A stretch of 64,000 nucleotides of DNA from Halobacteriovoraceae bacterium (GTDB lineage: Bacteria; Bdellovibrionota; Bacteriovoracia; Bacteriovoracales; Bacteriovoracaceae). The notes under the pieces are model-generated. The model saw only the letters and a program-made list of their open reading frames with translations, made no database searches and had not been told where the DNA came from. Of this stretch, positions 35,447 to 42,871 are shown piece by piece; position 1 is the stretch's first letter; every line of letters begins with the position of its first letter. The translations under genes and the position numbers were made by a program. The stretch lies in NCBI GenBank assembly GCA_020635115.1, contig JACKAK010000012.1, positions 14,448-78,447 on the forward strand. The letters are read 5' to 3'.

Positions 35447-36661
35447 TCAACTCTCTTTGCGAGAATCTGTCAGGTCGAAAAAACAATCTAAAAAGCTTGA
35501 GATCTTTAAATTCATTTCTTCGTACTCATTTTTACATTCACTCAACAGAGTTATTCCTCCTCCAGCATGTAATTCTATTTCTGAATTTGATAGATTAATT
35601 TCAGCTGTACGAATATTTATACTTGAAGCAAAGTGAGTATTAGTTCTTAAAAATGTGCTCCCACAATAAAACTTTCTCGGAATATTTTCTATTTCAAACA
35701 ATAATTTCATGACTCTTTTTTTAGGTGCACCAGTTATACTTCCACCTGGGAAAAGAGAATTTAAAACAGATCCTAGATTCATTTCTTTAAGCAATTTTGT
35801 ACTCACCAGTGAGTATTGGTGCAAAATTTGAGGTACTATTAAGGGCGATTTTCTTTTTCTCACAATTGAAGGTCTGTTGGCGATTTTACTAAGGTCATTT
35901 CGAATCATATCCGTAATCATATCTAATTCTGCACCATTTTTTTTGTCTTTTATCAGTTTTATCCAAAGAATTTTCCAGTCCTCATTTTCTTTCAATCTAT
36001 ATGTTCCTTTAATGGGCATGGAATAGATACTTTCTTCTCCTTTAAAACTTCCTTTTTGAAATAGTCCTTCAGGAGAGTTTGAAAATAGAATGAGTTCAAT
36101 ATTTGGAATATATGAAAAATGAGAATAAGCTGATAAATGGTCAGATTTTGAAACAAAAAGATCAAAAAGTTTTTTTTCATCTGGCCTTTCTAATATTCTA
36201 AGTTTAAATCGATTTGTTAAATTGAGTTGATAACATTCACCAAGTAATAGACATTGCCTAGCTTTATTGAAGGCATACTCATATGATTTAAGAACTGGAA
36301 ACTCAATGAATTTGACATTGTAATTCTGGGCACTCACCTTTTTGAAATCTATGACTTGTGACTTATTATACTGAATTTTTATAGCTAATAATTCATCTTG
36401 CCCTAGAAGCTCTTGATTGTTATAAAAATGACCCCACTCGTAAGTAAAGTGGTACACTGTATTAGTTTTAGAACTATCTTCAAAAATTTTTTCATTTTCT
36501 AATTGATCGGCAAACATTTGGGGAGTGAAGGGTTGTTCATTTTGTAAGAGAGGATTTACAACTCTATTAGAATAATAAAGTTCACAAACAATAGGTTTTT
36601 CTAATAGAAGAAACTTTTTATTACCAAGGTAAAAACAACTAAAGGGGGCCTTAAGGGCCAT
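35447..36661 (-). CDS. pabB: aminodeoxychorismate synthase component I-like chorismate-binding enzyme
   Basis: Chorismate-utilising enzyme for the p-aminobenzoate branch of folate synthesis. Motifs: SNSPEGLF, MPIKGTYR, AELDMITDMIRNDLSKI, FPGGSITGAPKKRVM and HAGGGIT, all in family order. 404 residues, a little short at the N terminus. PIKGTYR supports PabB rather than TrpE. AGGAG lies nine bases before the ATG, inside the 3' end of dnaB, which ends 6 bp upstream. No pabA or pabC is visible nearby. Confidence 0.88.
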   Translation of the reverse strand: MALKAPFSCFYLGNKKFLLLEKPIVCELYYSNRVVNPLLQNEQPFTPQMFADQLENEKIFEDSSKTNTVYHFTYEWGHFYNNQELLGQDELLAIKIQYNKSQVIDFKKVSAQNYNVKFIEFPVLKSYEYAFNKARQCLLLGECYQLNLTNRFKLRILERPDEKKLFDLFVSKSDHLSAYSHFSYIPNIELILFSNSPEGLFQKGSFKGEESIYSMPIKGTYRLKENEDWKILWIKLIKDKKNGAELDMITDMIRNDLSKIANRPSIVRKRKSPLIVPQILHQYSLVSTKLLKEMNLGSVLNSLFPGGSITGAPKKRVMKLLFEIENIPRKFYCGSTFLRTNTHFASSINIRTAEINLSNSEIELHAGGGITLLSECKNEYEEMNLKISSFLDCFFDLTDSRKES

Positions 36662-36667
36662 GGTATT

Positions 36668-38005
36668 TTACTCCTGTGCAGGTGCAAAACTTAAATTTTC
36701 AAACGATGTGTATGAGCCAACCCAGGCGAGTTTGGCCGTACCTGTTTCACCGGCCCTATTTTTTCCAACAATTATTTCAGCGATACCTTTTTCATTGGTA
36801 TTTGGATTGTAGACTTCATCGCGATAAACCATCATAACAATATCTGCATCTTGTTCTATCGAGCCAGATTCTCTGAGATCAGAGACAATTGGTCTTTTAT
36901 TAGGCCTAGCTTCTACAGCACGGTTGAGCTGAGAAAGAGCGATAATGGGACATTCGAGTTCTTTGGCGAGATTTTTTAGTCCCCTTGAGATTTCAGAAAT
37001 TTGTTGTTCCCTAGAAGGATTATTTGAGGCCGATTTCATAAGCTGGAGGTAATCAATAACGATCATTCCGAGACCAGAATCTGCTTTAATTTTTCGACAC
37101 TGTGATTGAATGTCGAAAAGAGTGATATTTGCAGAGTCATTTATGAAAACAGGAAAAGTAGAAATTTCTTTAACGGCCTCTCCGATACTTCTTAAATCTG
37201 TGTCTAAGAAGTTTTTGGTTCTCATTCTTTTTGAATCAACTTTGGCCCTAGATGAGAGAACTCTTGAGCTGAGTTCGTTTGCTAACATTTCCAGAGAAAA
37301 AATGGCGACAGGAAGTCCGGTTCTTTCACAGGCATTTATGGCCAGATTAAGTGCCAAGGAAGTTTTTCCCATTGCGGGTCTTGCCGCTAAGATAATCAGT
37401 TGTCCTGCTTGCAATCCAAGGAGGAGTTGATCAAGTTTAGGGTATCCAGTTGATATCCCCTGTATTTCACCAGTCTGTCTTGAAGTGTCTTCTAAATCTT
37501 TAAGATTTGATTTTAGACATTCGTTAATTCTAACCATCCCTCCAGATTTAGCGTCGTTTGTGAGTTTAAAAAAGCTACTTTCAACATCCTGAATAAAGTC
37601 TTCTACTTTTCCAGAAAAGCTCATTCCATGCTCTGCAACTCTCATCGCAGTTTGGACAATTTTTCTAAGGGATGATTTGTCTCTTACAATTTTGGCGTAG
37701 TGATAAATATTGGCAGAGCTGGCCTGATCCTCAACAATATTTAAAATAGCGCTTTGTCCTCCGACTTGATCTAATTTACCTAGATCAGTGAGTTTTGAGC
37801 ATACTGTTACGTAGTCAATTGGTTGATTATTAATAACCAGGTCTTTAATAACTTCAAATACAGTTCCATATTGTGGGTGATAGAAATCATCTTTAGAAAG
37901 TTCTAAATCAAAGATTTCATCAAAGACTGAGCCATCAATAATCAAACAACCAAGTAGAGATTTTTCAGCAAGAAGGTCATGTGGAGCTTCTTTAATTTGA
38001 GACAT
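36668..38005 (-). CDS. dnaB: replicative DNA helicase DnaB
   Basis: Hexameric helicase of the replication fork. N-terminal primase-interacting domain (EKSLLGCLIIDGSVFDEI), then a RecA-like domain with Walker A ARPAMGKT (208-215), FSLEM, Walker B MIVIDYLQLM, and RESGSIEQDADIVMM. 445 residues, standard. AAGGA lies eight bases before ATG. It is the gene after rplI, but a strong hairpin separates them by only 28 bases from its start, so its expression may depend on read-through. Confidence 0.96.
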   Translation of the reverse strand: MSQIKEAPHDLLAEKSLLGCLIIDGSVFDEIFDLELSKDDFYHPQYGTVFEVIKDLVINNQPIDYVTVCSKLTDLGKLDQVGGQSAILNIVEDQASSANIYHYAKIVRDKSSLRKIVQTAMRVAEHGMSFSGKVEDFIQDVESSFFKLTNDAKSGGMVRINECLKSNLKDLEDTSRQTGEIQGISTGYPKLDQLLLGLQAGQLIILAARPAMGKTSLALNLAINACERTGLPVAIFSLEMLANELSSRVLSSRAKVDSKRMRTKNFLDTDLRSIGEAVKEISTFPVFINDSANITLFDIQSQCRKIKADSGLGMIVIDYLQLMKSASNNPSREQQISEISRGLKNLAKELECPIIALSQLNRAVEARPNKRPIVSDLRESGSIEQDADIVMMVYRDEVYNPNTNEKGIAEIIVGKNRAGETGTAKLAWVGSYTSFENLSFAPAQE

Positions 38006-38033
38006 GAGTAGATTCCTTCTTCAGAAAAATTGA

Positions 38034-38059
38034 ACCCCAGGTGAGAGATCACCTGGGGT
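38034..38059 (-). terminator. strong hairpin between rplI and dnaB
   Basis: A perfect 11-bp stem (ACCCCAGGTGA at 38034-38044 with TCACCTGGGGT at 38049-38059) and a 4-base loop. On the minus strand it follows the rplI stop by a few bases and is trailed by TCAATTTTTC. It is either a partial terminator/attenuator or an RNA-processing site; no promoter fits between it and dnaB. Confidence 0.75.
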
Positions 38060-38064
38060 AAAAA

Positions 38065-38640
38065 TTAAGCTTGAACTTCTTCTTGTACTTCTTCAGCAGT
38101 TGCTTCATCCGTAGCTTGTGCTTCAGCATCGGCCTTAGCTTTCGCTTTTTTAGCAATGGCCGCTTCTTGCTTTTTCTTCATTTCTTCAGCTTGAACTGGA
38201 TCCATAGTCACTTTAACTGTAAAATTCGCTTCAACTTCTGGGAAGAGTTTAGCTTTAACATTGAAAGTCCCTGTAGATTTAATAGGAGTTTCAATAATTA
38301 ACAATCTTCTTTCAATTTCTATTGTTCTTTCAGACAATATTTTTGACAATTCAGAGTTTGTAACACTTCCAAAGAGTTTTCCATTGTTACCAACTTTTTT
38401 TACAAGTTCGATGTTTAGTCCATCGATTTTTTTCTTTAAATCAAGCGCATACTTGTATTCTTCTGCGACTTTTTTTGCGAGGGCCTTTTTTTGATTTTCA
38501 AATGCTTTTTTGTTTTTATCATCGGCAATAACTGCAAGATTTTTTGGAACAAGATAATTTCTCCCATAACCAGCAGAAACATTTACTATTTCTCCGACGT
38601 TTCCTAGTGCAGGAACTTTTTCTGTTAATATAACTTTCAT
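38065..38640 (-). CDS. rplI: 50S ribosomal protein bL9
   Basis: Begins MKVILTEKVPALGNVGEIVNVSAGYGRNYLVPKN-like, the L9 N-terminal fold; the long helix and C-terminal domain follow (LFGSVTNSELSKIL, EIERRLLIIETPIKSTGTF). The last 45 residues are an Ala/Glu/Lys-rich tail not found in standard L9 (about 150 residues; here 191). AAGGAG lies seven bases before ATG, within the 3' end of the DUF2232 gene. Confidence 0.96.
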   Translation of the reverse strand: MKVILTEKVPALGNVGEIVNVSAGYGRNYLVPKNLAVIADDKNKKAFENQKKALAKKVAEEYKYALDLKKKIDGLNIELVKKVGNNGKLFGSVTNSELSKILSERTIEIERRLLIIETPIKSTGTFNVKAKLFPEVEANFTVKVTMDPVQAEEMKKKQEAAIAKKAKAKADAEAQATDEATAEEVQEEVQA

Positions 38641-38641
38641 T

Positions 38642-39643
38642 TTAATTCTCCTTATTTCGATTTATCATCTTTCTAAAATCAAACCATTGGTCAAAAACTC
38701 CAACAATTACAACAACATGCCATAAAGACCAAATGGTAAATACAACAAATAGAGAGCGAATAAATCCCTTAATCTGTAATTTATTGAGTAGTGAAATATA
38801 AATTCCGAAGCCTTGAAAAAAGTAAAAAACTCCAACACAAGCAAGAATGTTTCCTCCAACGTAATCAAGTTTTAGATGAGGACTAAAATCTGAAAACAAA
38901 ACGCAGGATAGTCCTACGATTAGGAAATAAACGAGATAATTTGGAGACTTAAAATTGACAAGGTCATTTGAAGTATAAGGGTATGTACTCTTTTGTATCC
39001 ATATGTGGGATGCTCTTAGGACAGAAAACAAACTCGCCCAAAGACTAAGAAAAATTCCAACAAAGAACACTGATGGTAAAATGCTGACAATTGTGGTTGC
39101 CATTTCTTTGGGGTTTTTTAGAACGTCTTCAAGATATCTGGCCCTTTCTCCACCTTTTGCAAAAAGATCAGGATCTAGCTGCTTATAGTGTTCAAGTTCT
39201 GAAACAAGAATCTTTTCAAATTGTTCAACAACAGAAATTTCAAGACCTAAGATACTCAGGCCAAGAATGAGAAAAGATAGGCCAGCAATAATTGCACCTA
39301 TTTTAACGATTCCTTCAACAGGGTCCATCTCTTTAACAAAAATTTGGTATAGCATCACTCCATAAAAAAATGAAAGTGAAACAACTCCAAAAAAAAGAGG
39401 ATTCACATTATTGAAAATAATTGAAAAAAGATAGATAACAAGTATGCTAAAGGCGCCCATGAGCATGGTCTTGTTTTTCCCATACATAATAAGTGAAAAG
39501 AGTATTGGTGCAGGAGCAAAGAGGGACAAAAGGCCGGTTGTAGATAAAACTATAAATACAACTGATAAAAAGAACCAACGAGACCAGTTAAGGTCGGACA
39601 CTGTTGGATTTTGAATTTCTGGCCCAGTATTGCTCATGCTCAA
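38642..39643 (-). CDS. DUF2232 (YybS-like) membrane protein
   Basis: About 333 residues with eight or so hydrophobic segments, for example WFFLSVVFIVLSTTGLLSLF at the start and VVFTIWSLWHVVVIVGVFDQ near the end. Position between the S6-S18 gene and rplI is typical for DUF2232/YybS proteins, and the order supports the call. Function is unknown. Two Met codons (39643, 39637) could start it. It ends 1 bp before rplI. Confidence 0.75.
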   Translation of the reverse strand: MSMSNTGPEIQNPTVSDLNWSRWFFLSVVFIVLSTTGLLSLFAPAPILFSLIMYGKNKTMLMGAFSILVIYLFSIIFNNVNPLFFGVVSLSFFYGVMLYQIFVKEMDPVEGIVKIGAIIAGLSFLILGLSILGLEISVVEQFEKILVSELEHYKQLDPDLFAKGGERARYLEDVLKNPKEMATTIVSILPSVFFVGIFLSLWASLFSVLRASHIWIQKSTYPYTSNDLVNFKSPNYLVYFLIVGLSCVLFSDFSPHLKLDYVGGNILACVGVFYFFQGFGIYISLLNKLQIKGFIRSLFVVFTIWSLWHVVVIVGVFDQWFDFRKMINRNKEN

Positions 39644-39655
39644 TTTTTACATTCC

Positions 39656-40279
39656 TTATATTCTTTCAGCAATTCTATTATTCATATAGCTTGCTACACC
39701 AATTTGTCTTGCACGCTTAATTGCAGTGTTAACAAACCTTTGATGTTTTCTACTCACACCTGAAACTCTTGCTGGCCCAATTTTTCCAAATTCATTTACT
39801 AGCCATGCATATGTATTGGGATCTTTCCAATCTGCAATAAGTTTATTTGAAGTAAACCAACAATTTTTTCTTTTAGCGAATTTTTTACGCCCTTTTTCAG
39901 ATTCTTCTCCCTCAGTATCCTCGACCTCAGTTCCCTTTTTGGCCTTAGAAAAAGGAGTTTTGTAATTTTTGAGAATTTGTTGCTCTTGAGAAGCTTCTCC
40001 AAGTTTAACAAACATGTACTTTATAACAGATTCATTAATGCCCAAACGTCTTTGAATTTCTTTGTTTGCAGCACTATCTGACTTATAAATAAAGTAGAGA
40101 TAGTTACCTGATTGAAGTCCTGATGAAGTTGGTTGTGGAAATCTCATTGTTCCCCAATCATCACTCAACAATACTGAACCAAGATTTGCTTCAGTTACTT
40201 CTGAAACAATTTTTTTTAGTGACGCTACTTGGTCTTCTGTTGCGTCAGGTCTTGCGACTACTGCCAATTCATAAATCAT
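39656..40279 (-). CDS. rpsF-rpsR: fused 30S ribosomal proteins bS6-bS18
   Basis: One 207-residue chain. Residues 1-97 are bS6 (MIYELAVVARPDATEDQV, then DDWGTMRFPQP and NYLYFIYK). Residues 98-134 are a charged linker (EVEDTEGEESEKGRKK). Residues 135-207 are bS18 (KRKNCWFTSNKL, ARVSGVSRKHQRFVNTAIKRAR). No ATG, GTG or TTG lies in frame around the S18 start (near 39877), and no stop separates the halves. S6 and S18 are obligate partners on the 30S platform, so a fusion is structurally plausible. AGGAGG lies five bases before ATG. A separate rpsF or rpsR is not in the window. Confidence 0.9.
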   Translation of the reverse strand: MIYELAVVARPDATEDQVASLKKIVSEVTEANLGSVLLSDDWGTMRFPQPTSSGLQSGNYLYFIYKSDSAANKEIQRRLGINESVIKYMFVKLGEASQEQQILKNYKTPFSKAKKGTEVEDTEGEESEKGRKKFAKRKNCWFTSNKLIADWKDPNTYAWLVNEFGKIGPARVSGVSRKHQRFVNTAIKRARQIGVASYMNNRIAERI

Positions 40280-40298
40280 CTTTACCTCCTGGACTAAC

Positions 40299-40348
40299 GG
40301 CCTGACACCCCAATGACATCAAGCGAAAAGTAGATTTACAATGAGGCC
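40299..40348 (-). promoter_or_regulatory. possible leader stem of the S6-S18 gene
   Basis: GGCCT (40299-40303) pairs with AGGCC (40344-40348) across about 40 bases just upstream of the ribosome-binding site. Many bacteria have an rpsF leader bound by the S6:S18 complex. Whether this stem matches that motif I could not establish. Confidence 0.25.
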
Positions 40349-40463
40349 AGAAACTAACATTTTTTAGTTAATGTGAAAAGAAATTTGGCAATTGGTAAAT
40401 TCATAAATAAATATAATGAGCAAAATTATCTTCCTTTTTATAAGTTCAATAATTTAAACAATT

Positions 40464-40469
40464 TATAAT
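40464..40469 (+). promoter_or_regulatory. possible -10 box for the structured RNA
   Basis: TATAAT about seven bases before the proposed 5' end of the RNA candidate. No good -35 hexamer is seen. Confidence 0.3.
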
Positions 40470-40475
40470 AGATTG

Positions 40476-40722
40476 AGCTTTGTCTTTTTTCCAGCACTTA
40501 GACTCATTCGGCCATGTATTCTTTTTGACGTCCTCCTCTCAGTAAACCAAGAGGATTCCTAGTGTGCTTGTACACAGCTAGAGGTTACCGCTTCAAAGAC
40601 CTGTACATCTGCCACGTCTCCACGGTCACTTTGGGTGCGCCACTGAATGAAACCTACCCAAAACTACTCACGTAATTCTGGTGTTCATTTCCTAGTTCAT
40701 CTATGCTGGTTTTATCTTTAGA
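40476..40722 (+). ncRNA. candidate structured non-coding RNA, unidentified
   Basis: A GC-rich island (about half G+C by hand count over 40527-40660) in AT-rich DNA, with no reading frame. Its ends pair: CCAGCA plus TAGA near 40491-40502 with TCTA plus TGCTGG near 40700-40710. Inside, GACGT/ACGTC (about 40537, 40614) closes a junction holding hairpins TCCTCT/AGAGGA and CTAG-TGTG/CACA-CTAG; TTTGGGT/ACCCAAA forms another. The T-rich tail after the closing stem and a TATAAT upstream favour the plus strand. It does not match tmRNA, RNase P, SRP or a riboswitch that I know. 6S RNA cannot be excluded. Confidence 0.5.
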
Positions 40723-40855
40723 TAGTTTCCAAAGATTAATTGCTAAAGATTTCATTCTCAATAGTTTGCAATAGAGGTATGTAAATATTGGAAATAATCA
40801 ATATTTTGAATAAAACCATGATATACGACCGCAAATGTAGTTTTTTGAGTATTTT

Positions 40856-42490
40856 ATGATTGGTAGGGCCTATTATTTTGTATTGTTTTTTTGCATACTT
40901 GGACGTTGTCAATGCGAGGAAATGGAAAAATTCAATACAGTGGCAAGGGGTATCCTTTACGATCAGCTTATAAATAGAATTAGATTAAAAAAAGAGATTG
41001 AAGATAAATATTTTGAAATTCTAAAAGATGAAACAGTTCAAGAACTGGCCCATCAAACCATCCCGATTATTGAATCTCTTTTAAATAGAACTTTCAAACG
41101 ATTACCAATTATCAAAGTCATGGAATCCAGAGACATCTTTGAATTCCTTTACAAAAATTCTCAAAGAGACACGCTAAATAAAATTCAACATGAATCTACA
41201 TTGAGTTTCAAACAAAAAAAGAAACTCTTAAATGACTATCATTATTTAGATATTTCAAATATGAAGACCGCCAAATCTAGCTTAAATTTGCCTTTTTTCT
41301 TTTTTGAATCTCTCAATACTATTGTAGTAAATCGACAACTGGCCATTCAAAGTATTTTTGAACGGTCTTCTCCTTTGGGTTCAAACAAGTTAAGTACAAA
41401 TGATTTTTTAAATTATCTCATTATTTCTCTAGGTCATGAACTCGTCCATGTACTTCAATCACAATATTCTTCAGTAATAAGTTCACTCGGTATTTATCAA
41501 AATGATTTTACTATTTCTCAGTTATCTCTTCTTGAGGGACATGCTACTTTTTTTGAAGAAAAGCTTGGAGAAGCACTTGGGATATCTCCAATTCATTTCA
41601 ATTTTATAAAAGATGGTTGTCTCATTGAAAATCAAATGACTTCAACTAGAAACAATTTTCTTGTTAAAAGTATATATCTGGCCGGGAAAGACTTTGTAGA
41701 ATATTTTTATAATCTTGGTGGTGTTGAACGGGTTTGGAAGCTTTTCGACTCTCCCCCACAAACATATTCTGAAATTTTGGATCCTCAAAATTACACACGT
41801 TTTAGACTTCCACACAAATCGGATTTTAATTCTCTCCATTTGTCTGAATTTCTTTATTCTAGGTTTCATATGATTCCTAAAATGAGACATATATCTGTCA
41901 ATCAAGTATGGGAAAAGTTTCATTTATATGACCAAAACTTCAATAAAGAGGTACTCAAACATATTAAATCTGCTCAAACAATAAACATACAATCAGAAAA
42001 GGGTCTTTTTGTAATTACAATCTATATCCCTAAAGGCCCAAATGATCTCACTGAGTTTTCAAAAAAAATAGATGCTACAAAAACAAATTTTTCCCTTTCA
42101 AATAAAGTAGATCTCTATGTAAAGGAAAAATATAATATTGAAGGTCAAGATTTAGAAATAAAATACGTCATTTTTTCAGATGGGCAGCAATATTCAAATA
42201 CTCAATTTAAATTGAAAAACGCTCTTATTGAAGTTGAAATGAAGGATGGAAATCCAAGTCAATTGCGAACTTTTTTAGAAAGTTCACATTTATTTTCAAA
42301 AGAATACGATATATTTAAAATCAGTGCTTTTCATTCATTAAATTTTAAAGAATTAAATGTTAAACTGAAAAAAATGATACTTTCTCTAAAACTTTGGACT
42401 GAATTGTTTTTTGTGAATCTAAAATTCGACATAGAAAATTTAAATCGGAAATGCTCATCTTTGTTTAAGAAAAAAACTAATTTCAGGTGA
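40856..42490 (+). CDS. secreted HExxH zinc metalloprotease, family unknown
   Basis: 544 residues with a signal peptide (MIGRAYYFVLFFCILGRCQC). A zinc motif HELVH (in SLGHELVHVLQSQY, about residue 195) is followed about 30 residues later by LLEGHATFFEE, whose Glu would be the third ligand, the gluzincin arrangement. No other part matches a named peptidase family. The C-terminal 150 residues may be a separate beta-rich domain. Probably periplasmic or secreted. No clear ribosome-binding site. It starts about 130 bp after the RNA candidate. Confidence 0.72.
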   Translation: MIGRAYYFVLFFCILGRCQCEEMEKFNTVARGILYDQLINRIRLKKEIEDKYFEILKDETVQELAHQTIPIIESLLNRTFKRLPIIKVMESRDIFEFLYKNSQRDTLNKIQHESTLSFKQKKKLLNDYHYLDISNMKTAKSSLNLPFFFFESLNTIVVNRQLAIQSIFERSSPLGSNKLSTNDFLNYLIISLGHELVHVLQSQYSSVISSLGIYQNDFTISQLSLLEGHATFFEEKLGEALGISPIHFNFIKDGCLIENQMTSTRNNFLVKSIYLAGKDFVEYFYNLGGVERVWKLFDSPPQTYSEILDPQNYTRFRLPHKSDFNSLHLSEFLYSRFHMIPKMRHISVNQVWEKFHLYDQNFNKEVLKHIKSAQTINIQSEKGLFVITIYIPKGPNDLTEFSKKIDATKTNFSLSNKVDLYVKEKYNIEGQDLEIKYVIFSDGQQYSNTQFKLKNALIEVEMKDGNPSQLRTFLESSHLFSKEYDIFKISAFHSLNFKELNVKLKKMILSLKLWTELFFVNLKFDIENLNRKCSSLFKKKTNFR

Positions 42491-42540
42491 AATTGTTAAA
42501 TACACTTTCCCTTATAAATTAAAAAAAATAATCAGAAAAT

Positions 42541-42762
42541 CTAGATTTTAGAACGACGAAAAGACTTAGTATTTTCCTTAGCTCTTCTTTTTTCTGAGGC
42601 CTGCAGTTTTTCTTTTTTTCGCATCGAAGGCTTTTTGTACTCTTTTCTTTTACGGTATTCTTTTAAAATACCAGCTGATTCGCACATCCTCTTAAATTTT
42701 CTGAGGGCCTTATCTGCTGTAAAGCTTCCACTGACTACCACTTTGACAGAGTCGTTGGACAT
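42541..42762 (-). CDS. rpsU: 30S ribosomal protein bS21
   Basis: Small, very basic protein of 73 residues with the S21 pattern: VKVVVSGSFTADKALRKFKRMCESAGILKEYRKRKEYKKPS, then a basic tail. GGGAG lies eight bases before the ATG. It has its own promoter upstream and lies between a convergent metalloprotease gene and the RNase G/E gene. Confidence 0.95.
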   Translation of the reverse strand: MSNDSVKVVVSGSFTADKALRKFKRMCESAGILKEYRKRKEYKKPSMRKKEKLQASEKRRAKENTKSFRRSKI

Positions 42763-42806
42763 TCATTTTCTCCCTGACTTAATGCAGTATTAATTATGAG
42801 ATTTCT

Positions 42807-42834
42807 ATTGTAGCAAAAGTCCCAAATTAATCAA
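42807..42834 (-). promoter_or_regulatory. rpsU promoter
   Basis: On the minus strand TTGATT (42829-42834) and TACAAT (42807-42812) are 16 bases apart, a good sigma70-type match, 45 bases upstream of the rpsU start. Confidence 0.6.
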
Positions 42835-42871
42835 GTTTACTTTTTCATATTCTTAACAATTTATTCACTTT

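Noticed and set aside
39878..39988. A frameshift or misassembly creating the S6-S18 fusion
   Set aside because: The frame is continuous with a plausible charged linker and normal codon use; no remnant stop or ribosome-binding site for S18 is seen. Cannot be ruled out without reads.
40476..40722. Cobalamin riboswitch (GCCACTG at about 40640) or 6S RNA (GTGGCGC after TTTCAT on the minus strand)
   Set aside because: The other conserved boxes of the cobalamin riboswitch are absent, and the 6S resemblance is two short motifs without the surrounding structure. Kept only as an unidentified RNA candidate.
40476..40722. tmRNA, RNase P RNA or SRP RNA
   Set aside because: None of the conserved core sequences (such as the RNase P GAGGAAAGTCC region or the SRP GGAAGGAAGCAG loop) is present on either strand.
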